A DNA stretch of 56,899 nucleotides from an uncultured Flavobacterium sp. Lineage in GTDB: Bacteria; Bacteroidota; Bacteroidia; Flavobacteriales; Flavobacteriaceae. Shown piece after piece: positions 8,517 to 16,404 of this stretch (positions are counted from its first letter, which is position 1; every line of letters begins with the position of its first letter). The stretch spans positions 1-56,899 of the forward strand of contig NZ_CAMLMK010000006.1 in assembly GCF_946481155.1 (NCBI RefSeq). The letters are read 5' to 3'. The position numbers and the translations under genes are program-made. The notes below the pieces were generated by a model that was given only the letters and a program-made list of their open reading frames with translations, was not told where the DNA came from and made no database searches.

Positions 8517-9416
8517 CTATTTCCGCGGATGATACGAATGCAGGACTTCCGACAAAAACTTTCTGTCCAGATGCATATAAACTTCGGTCGTGGTTATGGA
8601 CTCATGTCCAAGCATCATCTGTATCGAACGTAAATCAGCTCCGTTTTCGAGAAGATGTGTAGCAAATGAATGCCTGAACGTATGTGGACTCACCGCCTTC
8701 TTTAAATTGATTTTAACGGCTAAATCTTTGATAATGGTAAATACCATAGCGCGCGTTAATTGACGCCCTCTACGGTTAAGAAACAGCGTATCTTCAAAGC
8801 CTTTCTGAATATTCAGGTGTGAACGAACCAGATTCTTGTACAGTAGGATATACTTCTTCGTTGATTCGCCAATCGGAACAAAACGCTGTTTGTTTCCTTT
8901 TCCGGTAATCTTAATGAAACCTTCTTCAAAAAACAAATCCGAAATTTTTAAGCTTATTAATTCCGATACACGAAGTCCGCAACTGTAAAGTGTTTCCAGC
9001 ATGGCACGGTTCCGCCCCCCTTCCTCCTTTGACAGATCGATTGCAGCTATCAGCAAATCTATTTCCTGAACGGATAGCGTATCCGGCAATTTTCGGCCAA
9101 TTTTGGGAACTTCAATTAATTCCAGGGGTGTTGTGGTACGGTAATCTTCAAAAATAAGGTAATTGAAAAAACTTTTTAATCCGGAAAGGATCCTTGATTG
9201 CGACCGTGCATTTACCTTTTCAGAGATCGAATAAACGAATTGTTGAATCGTTTCATCAGAAATTTGCACGGGAGTCACTTCTATGCTGTTTTCAACTAAA
9301 AAACCCATCAATTTTTCTATATCGAAAATGTAGTTAGCTATAGTGTTTTGGGACAATCCGCGCTCGAGCTTAAGATAATTTTTGTACTCTTTTATGTAGG
9401 TTTTCCAGGATTGCAT
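8517..9416 (-). CDS. xerD: Site-specific tyrosine recombinase XerD
   Basis: A 299-residue tyrosine recombinase of normal Xer length. The N-terminal SAM-like DNA-binding domain spans about residues 1-90. The catalytic set is complete: Arg149 (GLRVSE), Lys173 (GKGNKQR), His245 and Arg248 (HTFRHS), His271 (GHES) and nucleophile Tyr280 (EVYMHLD). XerD with XerC resolves chromosome dimers at dif near FtsK. The size, the housekeeping context and the absence of mobile-element neighbours favour a chromosomal Xer over an element integrase. In Bacteroidota XerC and XerD are hard to separate by eye, so the D assignment is less certain than the family. Confidence 0.88.
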   Translation of the reverse strand: MQSWKTYIKEYKNYLKLERGLSQNTIANYIFDIEKLMGFLVENSIEVTPVQISDETIQQFVYSISEKVNARSQSRILSGLKSFFNYLIFEDYRTTTPLELIEVPKIGRKLPDTLSVQEIDLLIAAIDLSKEEGGRNRAMLETLYSCGLRVSELISLKISDLFFEEGFIKITGKGNKQRFVPIGESTKKYILLYKNLVRSHLNIQKGFEDTLFLNRRGRQLTRAMVFTIIKDLAVKINLKKAVSPHTFRHSFATHLLENGADLRSIQMMLGHESITTTEVYMHLDRKFLSEVLHSYHPRK

Positions 9417-9515
9417 TTACGTTAAATAAATAATAAAGTTGACTTAAAGAAAGTCTAATGTTACACTAATCTGCAAGTTTTACTGTTTAAATATAGTAAC
9501 AATAAATCTACATTT

Positions 9516-10106
9516 ATGAAGACAGTACGTTTTTTATTAGCAGGGACATTTTTATTAGCCGTTTCATTAACAGCAACTGCGCAGGACTCAGGAAGTAAAA
9601 TTGGTATTAAAGGTGGTTTAAATTACTCCACCGTAACACAAGGAGAGTTTGAGGAAGGCCCAGACCCCCGCACCAGTTTCCACCTTGGATTAGTTGGCGA
9701 GGTTCCATTGATACCAAAGATTTTCGCAATACAGCCGGAGCTTCTATATTCACGTCAGGGATTTGAATATGATAATTTGCTTGGCGACAGAATGCAGTAC
9801 AAACTTGATTACATCAATATACCGGTTTTGGCCAAGGTATATCTGTTCAAAGGACTAAGTGTGGAGGCAGGACCACAATTTGGCTTTAAAGTAAGCGAAA
9901 AAGTGGATTATAAAGGAGAGAACAATACTCCTCCTGAAGAAGACAATTACAACAACTTTGATACCGCTATTGCAGCAGGTTTGTCGTTTAACTTCCCAGG
10001 CGGAATATTTATAACCGGGCGATACACGCAGAGTTTCAACGAAGTGATTAAAGACTCTGATGCTAAAAACAAAGTCTTCCAGGCCGGACTCGGCTTTAAA
10101 TTTTAG
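9516..10106 (+). CDS. Outer-membrane beta-barrel protein (PorT-like family)
   Basis: A 196-residue exported protein with signal peptide ending LTATAQ. The mature part begins with GIKGGLNYST and alternates short hydrophobic strands with polar loops. It ends in GLGFKF, the aromatic C-terminus of an outer-membrane barrel. The internal order (IQPELLYSRQG, YINIPVLAKVYLFKGLSVEAGPQ, ITGRYTQ) matches the OMP_b-brl_2 family (PF13568). It is clearly paralogous to the two minus-strand genes downstream. Role unknown; such small barrels are abundant and usually uncharacterised. Confidence 0.85.
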   Translation: MKTVRFLLAGTFLLAVSLTATAQDSGSKIGIKGGLNYSTVTQGEFEEGPDPRTSFHLGLVGEVPLIPKIFAIQPELLYSRQGFEYDNLLGDRMQYKLDYINIPVLAKVYLFKGLSVEAGPQFGFKVSEKVDYKGENNTPPEEDNYNNFDTAIAAGLSFNFPGGIFITGRYTQSFNEVIKDSDAKNKVFQAGLGFKF

Positions 10107-10123
10107 CACTTATATAGGAAAGT

Positions 10124-10155
10124 AAAAAAGCCCTGCAAATGCAGGGCTTTTTTTA
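10124..10155. terminator. Bidirectional intrinsic terminator between barrel genes
   Basis: AAAGCCCTGC pairs with GCAGGGCTTT around an AAAT loop, with A runs on one side and T runs on the other. It separates two convergent barrel genes (9516-10106 and 10169-10747) and can serve both. Confidence 0.9.
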
Positions 10156-10168
10156 TGCGCCGGATGTT

Positions 10169-10747
10169 TTAGAATTTGTACCCAACCGAGGCTTGGATCA
10201 CGCCGTTCTTAACGGAATCCGTAGTATTGTCTTTAACGACATCGGATAGTCCTATTGTATATCTTCCTGAGAGCATCAACCCCATCGGTAAAGAATATCC
10301 CAAGCCTAAATTAAAACCAAAATCAGTTGATTCAAATGAATCTTTTATATCATTTCCAGCTTCGTCTTCGGCACTTATCAAAAAGCCCATCTGCGGACCT
10401 GCTTCTAAATTCAATCCTTTAAATACATCATACTTAACCATAAACGGTATATTAATGTATCCTAATTTCCACTCTGCATCCCCTTCATCAGCAGTAGCAC
10501 CTTGAGCGGAATATAAAACTTCGGGCTGCAAAGCCAATTTCTCGGTTAGCATAAACTCGACAAAACCACCAACATGAAATCCAACTAATGATTTTGTATC
10601 ATCTGCCGATAACGTAGCGATATTTACACCCGCTTTAGGCCCGAGCTTAATCCTTCCCGCAAGGGAACTCCCTGTGCGGATTGCTTGCGCTTGTGCTGCA
10701 TATCCAAACGTGAAAATGACAGCAAGAATCAATAGTACTTTTTTCAT
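10169..10747 (-). CDS. Outer-membrane beta-barrel protein, paralogue 2
   Basis: A 192-residue barrel protein of the same PF13568-like family as its two neighbours. It has a signal peptide (KKVLLILAVIFTFGYAAQAQ), then LGPKAGVNIATLS, LQPEVLYSAQG, YINIPFMVKYDVFKGLNLE and MLSGRYTIG, and ends in ASVGYKF. It shares more with the 10860-11417 gene than with the plus-strand copy, including a nearly identical signal peptide. This suggests a recent tandem duplication. No function can be assigned. Confidence 0.85.
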   Translation of the reverse strand: MKKVLLILAVIFTFGYAAQAQAIRTGSSLAGRIKLGPKAGVNIATLSADDTKSLVGFHVGGFVEFMLTEKLALQPEVLYSAQGATADEGDAEWKLGYINIPFMVKYDVFKGLNLEAGPQMGFLISAEDEAGNDIKDSFESTDFGFNLGLGYSLPMGLMLSGRYTIGLSDVVKDNTTDSVKNGVIQASVGYKF

Positions 10748-10813
10748 TTGTGATCATTTTAGAAATTACATAGTAAATTTATTCATAATCCTCAATACCA
10801 GCAATTTAATTAA

Positions 10814-10841
10814 CAAAAAAAGCCCCGCAAAATGCGAGGCC
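10814..10841 (-). terminator. Intrinsic terminator of barrel paralogue 3
   Basis: On the minus strand GCCTCGC pairs with GCGGGGC (one wobble), followed by a run of seven or more T. It ends the gene at 10860-11417. The 29 nt at 10802-10830 are identical to 11498-11526, where the next terminator lies. Confidence 0.85.
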
Positions 10842-10859
10842 TTTGTTCTTATTTAAGGA

Positions 10860-11417
10860 TTAGAATTTATATCCTAAACCAAGTTGTAAACCTGTATTTT
10901 TAATCTCAAAATTATCAATTTCACTGATATCAGTTAATCCTAAATTATATCGCATTTCAATGATCAAGCCCATTGGCAAATCATAAGCAGCGCCTAATCC
11001 AAGACCAAAATCAGTTGATTTAGTAGCTTCGTCCATAAAGTCGTCTTCAGTAGCAACTTTAAAAGCAACCTCAGGACCTGCAAGCAAGTTAAAACCTTCG
11101 GTTACATAAAACTTAGCCATAACGGGAATTCTGATATAGTCGATCCCTGCATCATCAGCTCCTTCAGCAGAATACATTAATTCCGGCTGAACGTGAAACT
11201 TGTCTGTAACTGCCAAATCAACAAAACCGCCAATATAGAATCCTGTTTTACCGTCTGAATCACCATCGCCGGTAAAGTTTGTAAAGTTCAGACCTGCTTT
11301 AGGCCCGAATCTTACCATCCCAGCGTTAGTTCCTGCATTTGAAGCAGCTGTGTCTTGTGCATTTGCCGCATATCCAAACGTGAACATGGCAGCGAGAATC
11401 AATAGTCCTTTTTTCAT
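10860..11417 (-). CDS. Outer-membrane beta-barrel protein, paralogue 3
   Basis: A 185-residue member of the same barrel family. The signal peptide is KKGLLILAAMFTFGYAANAQ. Shared blocks are FGPKAGLNFTNF, FYIGGFVDLAVTDKFHVQPE, YIRIPVMAKFYVTEGFNLLAGPE and IIEMRYNLGLTDIS, and the C-terminus is LGLGYKF. Loops are acidic and vary between paralogues, as expected for surface-exposed loops. It has its own terminator and probably its own promoter, so the paralogues can be expressed separately. Confidence 0.85.
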   Translation of the reverse strand: MKKGLLILAAMFTFGYAANAQDTAASNAGTNAGMVRFGPKAGLNFTNFTGDGDSDGKTGFYIGGFVDLAVTDKFHVQPELMYSAEGADDAGIDYIRIPVMAKFYVTEGFNLLAGPEVAFKVATEDDFMDEATKSTDFGLGLGAAYDLPMGLIIEMRYNLGLTDISEIDNFEIKNTGLQLGLGYKF

Positions 11418-11510
11418 TTTAAATGTTTTAAAATTAGTACTATAAATTTATCTATAATACACAAGCATTACTCCGACATGAAAACACTAGATATCAACAA
11501 TTTAATTAAC

Positions 11511-11537
11511 AAAAAAAGCCCCGCAATGCGGGGCTTT
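11511..11537 (-). terminator. Intrinsic terminator of barrel gene 4
   Basis: GCCCCGC (11518-11524) pairs with GCGGGGC (11528-11534), with flanking AAA/TTT pairs. A T run follows on the minus strand. It lies just downstream of the 11561-12220 gene. Confidence 0.88.
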
Positions 11538-11560
11538 AATTTTATAAAAATCTAATTTGA

Positions 11561-12220
11561 TTAGAATTTGTAAGTCAAACCAAAAGTTGGTGTGTCAAAG
11601 AAGTTATTGAAAACATTGAAGTTTCCATTGATTGAAGAAGAAGTAGTTTCTCCACCACCTGGGAACTCAGATTTAGTAGAACCAAATCCTAATACGTTAG
11701 CTAAACCGAAATTGATAGCCATGTTCTCAGTTACGAAATAGTTCATTCCTAAATCAATACCGAAGTTGATGTTAGTATCTTTTTGAGTTTCAACGCTATT
11801 AGACTCCCATTTAGTAGAACCAAATCCTACACCAGCTTCAGCATAAGTTTTGAATCTTTGTCCTAAATCTAAGAAATAGTAACGAGCAAAAACTCCAGCT
11901 CCAAATGAATTAATAGTTTCTTCATCTGTATTGTTAGCAATTAAATCAGTAGTTTCCTCTTTACCTGATCCAACCATAACTTCAACTCCAACAGCAATTT
12001 TATCAGTTACAAAATAACCAGCTTTAGGGGTAAAAATGAACACATTTGTTTTAACTTCTTCTACTGGAGTTTCATCTTTATCCATGCTGAAAGACAAGTT
12101 TCCTTCTACGATGATGTTTCCTTTAGAAAAACCAAAACCAGTTGATTCTTTAACTTCTTCTTGTGCGTTAGCGAATCCGAATGCGAATACTGCAGCTGCA
12201 GATAAAATAATTTTTTTCAT
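11561..12220 (-). CDS. Outer-membrane beta-barrel protein (OmpA-barrel type)
   Basis: A 219-residue exported barrel. I chose the ATG at 12220 because it opens a standard signal peptide (KKIILSAAAVFAFGFANAQ). The longer frame to 12289 adds an improbable leader. The mature part has strands such as NIIVEGNLSFSMD, FIFTPKAGYFVTDKIAVGVE and ARYYFLDLG, and ends in FGLTYKF. It differs in sequence from the three neighbouring barrels and fits the general OMP_b-brl type (PF13505). A TAnnTTTG element lies about 30 bp upstream and a strong terminator follows, so it is likely a well-expressed monocistronic gene. Confidence 0.85.
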   Translation of the reverse strand: MKKIILSAAAVFAFGFANAQEEVKESTGFGFSKGNIIVEGNLSFSMDKDETPVEEVKTNVFIFTPKAGYFVTDKIAVGVEVMVGSGKEETTDLIANNTDEETINSFGAGVFARYYFLDLGQRFKTYAEAGVGFGSTKWESNSVETQKDTNINFGIDLGMNYFVTENMAINFGLANVLGFGSTKSEFPGGGETTSSSINGNFNVFNNFFDTPTFGLTYKF

Positions 12221-12250
12221 GTTTAGTTTAAATTTTAAAAATTTACTCAG

Positions 12251-12258
12251 CAAATGTA
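12251..12258 (-). promoter_or_regulatory. Promoter -7 element TACATTTG
   Basis: The minus strand reads TACATTTG, an exact TAnnTTTG match 30 bp upstream of the barrel gene start at 12220. No convincing TTG is seen at -33. Confidence 0.5.
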
Positions 12259-12569
12259 TAAAAATTCCATTCCGAAAAAAGTTCAGCACAGAAAAGTTAT
12301 CATCATATACTGCAAAAGACTATAAAAAAAATCTTATCTATTTGATTTATAAATTCTTACATAAAAGTATTTTTTTATAAAATTTTCTTAAATTTCAGAA
12401 AAACATATTTTTTTATTACAGTTTTTTCCTACATTTTAACATTGTTTTTTCTCAAAATTGACCGAACCCTAAAAAAAAGTCAGTAAAACCTAATGTTTCA
12501 AGTATCATTTTCGAAGGCCGAAAAGCCAGAAATAAGGGTTTTTTACTACATTTACAAAAAACAATCGGC
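12259..12569. other. AT-rich intergenic region between divergent barrel gene and aroQ
   Basis: About 310 bp of strongly AT-rich sequence with many T runs and no plausible gene. It must hold the upstream part of the barrel promoter and the aroQ promoter. TACATTTA, one base from TAnnTTTG, lies shortly before the aroQ ATG. Nothing else is evident. Confidence 0.6.
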
Positions 12570-12983
12570 ATGAAAATCATCATCATCAACGGTCCTAATC
12601 TGAATCTTTTAGGAAAGCGCGAACCGGAAATATACGGCGACGAAACTTTTGAAGACTTTTATTTTCTTTTAAAAAAGAAGTACAATACCGTAGAATTACA
12701 TTATTATCAAAGCAATGTCGAAGGGGAAATCATCAACAAATTACATGAAGTCGGATTCAGCTATGATGGTATAATCTTAAATGCTGCCGCCTACACCCAC
12801 ACTTCCCTTGGCATAGCCGACGCGGTAAAAGCTATTTCTACACCGGTTATAGAAGTACACATTTCAAATACCTTTTCAAGAGAAAACATAAGACATCAAT
12901 CTTACATATCTCCAAACACAAAAGGTGTGATTATCGGTTTCGGATTAAAAAGTTATGAACTCGCTATAAAATCTTTTTTATAA
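12570..12983 (+). CDS. aroQ: Type II 3-dehydroquinate dehydratase
   Basis: A 137-residue enzyme that converts 3-dehydroquinate to 3-dehydroshikimate in the shikimate pathway; the family forms dodecamers in the cytoplasm. Motifs are all present: IIINGPNLNLLGKREPEIYG at the N-terminus with the catalytic Tyr, QSNVEGEII, NAAAYTHTSLGIADA with the binding Asn, and EVHISNTFSRE with the catalytic His, followed by GFGLKSYELA. Length is slightly short of the usual 140-150, which is normal. The DUF5686 gene starts 50 bp downstream in the same direction and may be co-transcribed. Confidence 0.95.
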   Translation: MKIIIINGPNLNLLGKREPEIYGDETFEDFYFLLKKKYNTVELHYYQSNVEGEIINKLHEVGFSYDGIILNAAAYTHTSLGIADAVKAISTPVIEVHISNTFSRENIRHQSYISPNTKGVIIGFGLKSYELAIKSFL

Positions 12984-13033
12984 CCCATACAACCCTTCTT
13001 ACGATTCTATCGTCTATATCAGAAAACATCTAC

Positions 13034-15517
13034 ATGAAGAAATTATTTTTTTTAACTGCCTTATTAGCATCCGTTACTCTATTTGCCCAAATTAAAGGAA
13101 AAGTTACCGACAAATCCGGACAGCCAATACCTTACACAACCGTAATCATCGAAAACACTTACAACGGAACGTCCGCAAATGACAATGGTCTTTACGAATT
13201 GCCTTTAAAGGAAAAAGGAAACTATACTGTCATTTTTCAGTCCCTCGGATACAAAACAAAAAAAGTGAATGCAGAAATCGCTCAATTTCCGCACATCCTT
13301 AATATATCCCTTGAAGATGAAAATTACACCATACAAGAGATCATAATTAAGCCAAACAGCGAAGATCCGGCTTATGCCATCATCCGAAAAGCCATAAAGA
13401 ACCGAAAAGCCAATTCGTACAAAACAGATAAATATGAAGCCGATTTTTACTCCAGAGGTATCTTTCGTGCCAAAAACGTACCCAAAAAATTCATGGGGAT
13501 GGAAATAGGCGATTTTGACGGCGCTCTGGATTCGACCGGAACAGGTATCTTGTATCTTTCGGAAACGGTATCCAAAATAGCCTTCGAAAAACCCAATAAG
13601 ATAAAGGAGGAAATCATCGCTTCTAAAGTCAGCGGAAATGACAACGGCTTCAGTTTTAATACCGCGCAGGGTACCAATTATGATTTCTACGCCAATTATG
13701 TTGACATGGGACTCAATATGGTTTCCCCGATAGCCGACAATGCGTTAAGCTATTATAAATATATGCTGGAAAGCACTTTTTACGATGATCATAACCAAAT
13801 CATCAATAAAATTAAAGTGATGCCGCGCCGAGACAAAGAGCCGGTTTTTGAAGGCTACATATACATAGTAGAAGATACCTGGGCCATTTACGCCATTGAT
13901 TTGACAAGTATGGGCTACAGAATGCAACAGCCAATTTTGGAAAACATTACCTTAACCCAAAGCTTCAATTATAATCCGAATACTAAAATATGGGCCAAAA
14001 ACCAACAGACAATTGATTTCAAGGCGTCCATTTTCGGGATGGGCTTTACCGGAAAGTTTACGCATGTTTTCAGCAACTATGTCTTCCGCGAGGCGTTTGA
14101 GAAAAAAGCTTTTACCAATGAAATTGCGAAAATTGTCAAAGACGCCAATAAAAAGGACGATGGTTTTTGGGACGAAAGCCGCCCGGTTCCTTTAACGGAG
14201 GAAGAAATCGGCGATTATCATAAAAAAGACAGTATTCAGACCATACGAAAATCGCAGGTCTATCTGGATTCTATCGACGCAAAAGGCAATAAATTTAAAA
14301 TCCAGAAACTGCTTACGGGATATACTTATAAAGATACCTACCACAAATGGTCGGCCAGCTATAAGGGCTTATTGGATTTTACTTCTTTAGGTTATAATAC
14401 TGTTCAGGGCTGGAACCTCGATTCTGGATTCTCCTATAGCAAAAGAGATGAAGAAACAGGAAAATACACTTCGATAAATTCCACTTTTAATTATGGTTTT
14501 GCCGAAGACCGTTTACGCGTTAACGGAAGTTATTACCACCGTTTCAATACGATGAACTATGCCGCACTTTCCCTTTCCGGCGGAAGCAGCATCAATCAGT
14601 TTAACCCTTCCAATCCGATTTCAAACCTTATTAACTCGGTAAGCACTTTATTCTTCAAAAACAATTTTGCCAAATACTACAATAAAGAGTATGCTAAAAT
14701 CGGTTACAACCAAAACATTTTAAACGGCGTTTCAATCAACGGAAGCCTGGAGTATTCCATGAGAAAACCGCTTTTCAACAACACCGATTATGTTTTGCTT
14801 AAACAAGACAAGGAATTCACATCAAACAATCCTTTAATGCCGTACGACTACTCGACTGCCGCTTTAGAGAAACACCATTTGATGAAAGCCGCTATCGGAA
14901 CGCGAATTCGCTTTGGCAATAAATACATTACACGTCCGGACGGAAAAATCAATCTTCCGAATGATGATTATCCGGAATTGCTCTTCGGTTACGAAAAAGG
15001 ATTTGCCGGAAGTGAGTCGGCTTACAATTACGATCTGATCACAGGTCAGATGAATTTTGACAAAACATTAGGCAACAAAGGTGATTTTGCCATTCGCTTA
15101 AAAGCCGGCAAGTTTTTCAATGCCGATGAAATTTCTTTTGTAGATTATAAGCATTTCAATGGAAACCAGACGCATGTGGGCACCAACGACAAATACCTGA
15201 ATGTTTTCAACATGCTTCCGTATTACAGCAATAGTACAAACGACGCGTATATCGAAACGCATATCGAGCACAACGACAAAGGTTTTATCATGAATAAAAT
15301 TCCCCTGCTGAACAAACTGCAATGGAATTTAGTTTTAGGTTTCCATCAGCTAAATGTTCCGGATTACAAACCCTATCAGGAATATACTGTTGGATTTGAC
15401 AATGTTGGCTTTGGTAAGTTCCGTTTCTTCAGAATTGATTATGTACGTTCTTACCAAAACGGCTTCCAGACGGACGGCCTTGTTTTCGGACTGAAATTCC
15501 TGAATATAATTGATTAA
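13034..15517 (+). CDS. DUF5686 / carboxypeptidase-regulatory-like outer-membrane protein
   Basis: An exported protein of 827 residues. Signal peptide KKLFFLTALLASVTLFAQ is followed by a CarboxypepD_reg-like domain (IKGKVTDKSGQPIPYTTVII to about residue 100). A long region then matches the DUF5686 type (YAIIRKAIKNRKAN, YIVEDTWAIYAIDLT, WDESRPVPLTEEE). The C-terminal third is rich in alternating strands and ends in GLKFLNIID, which suggests an outer-membrane barrel. Such proteins are common in Bacteroidota; the function is not established. It follows aroQ by 50 bp and ends at a strong bidirectional terminator. Confidence 0.85.
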   Translation: MKKLFFLTALLASVTLFAQIKGKVTDKSGQPIPYTTVIIENTYNGTSANDNGLYELPLKEKGNYTVIFQSLGYKTKKVNAEIAQFPHILNISLEDENYTIQEIIIKPNSEDPAYAIIRKAIKNRKANSYKTDKYEADFYSRGIFRAKNVPKKFMGMEIGDFDGALDSTGTGILYLSETVSKIAFEKPNKIKEEIIASKVSGNDNGFSFNTAQGTNYDFYANYVDMGLNMVSPIADNALSYYKYMLESTFYDDHNQIINKIKVMPRRDKEPVFEGYIYIVEDTWAIYAIDLTSMGYRMQQPILENITLTQSFNYNPNTKIWAKNQQTIDFKASIFGMGFTGKFTHVFSNYVFREAFEKKAFTNEIAKIVKDANKKDDGFWDESRPVPLTEEEIGDYHKKDSIQTIRKSQVYLDSIDAKGNKFKIQKLLTGYTYKDTYHKWSASYKGLLDFTSLGYNTVQGWNLDSGFSYSKRDEETGKYTSINSTFNYGFAEDRLRVNGSYYHRFNTMNYAALSLSGGSSINQFNPSNPISNLINSVSTLFFKNNFAKYYNKEYAKIGYNQNILNGVSINGSLEYSMRKPLFNNTDYVLLKQDKEFTSNNPLMPYDYSTAALEKHHLMKAAIGTRIRFGNKYITRPDGKINLPNDDYPELLFGYEKGFAGSESAYNYDLITGQMNFDKTLGNKGDFAIRLKAGKFFNADEISFVDYKHFNGNQTHVGTNDKYLNVFNMLPYYSNSTNDAYIETHIEHNDKGFIMNKIPLLNKLQWNLVLGFHQLNVPDYKPYQEYTVGFDNVGFGKFRFFRIDYVRSYQNGFQTDGLVFGLKFLNIID

Positions 15518-15540
15518 GCAGTTGCAAATAAATCACATAC

Positions 15541-15573
15541 AAAGCATATTGGTCTGACCGGTATGCTTTTTTT
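15541..15573. terminator. Bidirectional intrinsic terminator
   Basis: AAAGCATA (15541-15548) pairs with TATGCTTT (15562-15569), followed by T. Outer sequence TGCAAATAAA / TTTATTTGCA can extend the pairing. It lies between the convergent DUF5686 (+) and TSUP (-) genes and overlaps the last bases of the latter. Confidence 0.85.
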
Positions 15574-16339
15574 ATTTGCAGAAAACATCGTACCCGAATC
15601 GGATCAGTGTTCCTATCACCACTATCAAAAAGAAGATACGAATAAACCCATTTCCTTTTTTTATAGCCAGTTTAGCACCGATAAAACCACCTAATGCATT
15701 GCAGACCGCCATAGGTAACGCCATCGCCCACAGGATTTTCCCTTTCAGCACAAAAAGACAGATCGAACCGAAGTTTGTTGCCAGGTTCACCATTTTCGCA
15801 TTCGCGGAAGCATGAAGAAAATCAAAACCCAGAACAGAAACGAAAGCCACCACCAGAAAACTTCCTGTGCCGGGACCGATAAAACCATCGTAAAAGCCAA
15901 CCGCAATGCTTATGGTAACAACGTACAACAACTGTTTTTTTGAACTTTGAACTTTCTCCTGATGCTGGCCGAAGTTCTTCTTCATAAAAGTATACACGGC
16001 AAGCAATGTCAATACTACCAGAAGCAGGGGTTTCATAAAATCGTTGCTCACCTGTGTCAGTAACGTCGAGCCTGCAAACGCTGAAGCGAACGCGACAACC
16101 GACATTAAGCCAAGCAGTTTCCAGTCCATTTTTACCATTTTCAGGTATTGGGCCGCGGCAAAACTTGTTCCGCTGAACCCGGGAATTTTTAAGGATCCGA
16201 TAATGTTTGCCACCGGAACATTCGGCAGTAAAATAAGGGCTACAGGAGTTTGGATTAATCCGCCGCCGCCAACAATCGCATCAACAAACCCGGCAGAGAA
16301 AGAAGCCAGGCAAAGAAAAATTAAAACGTCTATTTCCAT
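15572..16339 (-). CDS. TSUP (TauE/SafE) family membrane permease
   Basis: A 255-residue integral membrane protein with about eight hydrophobic segments. It opens with LIFLCLASFSAGFVDAIVGGGGLIQTP, the glycine-rich signature of the TauE/SafE (TSUP) family. The second half repeats the motif as GFYDGFIGPGTGSFLVV. Family members export or import sulfite, sulfoacetate or other small anions; the substrate cannot be told. Closest in feel to YfcA-like proteins. Its ATG lies only about 12 bp after the hairpin that ends murA, so its mRNA leader is very short or includes that hairpin. Confidence 0.9.
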   Translation of the reverse strand: MEIDVLIFLCLASFSAGFVDAIVGGGGLIQTPVALILLPNVPVANIIGSLKIPGFSGTSFAAAQYLKMVKMDWKLLGLMSVVAFASAFAGSTLLTQVSNDFMKPLLLVVLTLLAVYTFMKKNFGQHQEKVQSSKKQLLYVVTISIAVGFYDGFIGPGTGSFLVVAFVSVLGFDFLHASANAKMVNLATNFGSICLFVLKGKILWAMALPMAVCNALGGFIGAKLAIKKGNGFIRIFFLIVVIGTLIRFGYDVFCK

Positions 16340-16345
16340 AGTAAA

Positions 16346-16380
16346 AAGAAAAGAGCCGAATTCCTACGAACTCAGCTCTT
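16346..16380 (-). terminator. Intrinsic terminator of murA
   Basis: On the minus strand a 13-bp stem, AAGAGCTGAGTTC with GAATTCGGCTCTT (two G-U pairs), closes on a GTAG loop and is followed by TTTCTTTTT. It lies downstream of murA and ends just before the TSUP start codon. Confidence 0.88.
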
Positions 16381-16404
16381 GTATAGTTTAGTCAGATAAC
16401 ATAA

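Noticed and set aside
8517..9416. The xerD gene as the integrase of the tRNA-Met element
   Set aside because: It lies 16 kb away among housekeeping genes and has the size and motifs of chromosomal Xer; nothing links it to the element.
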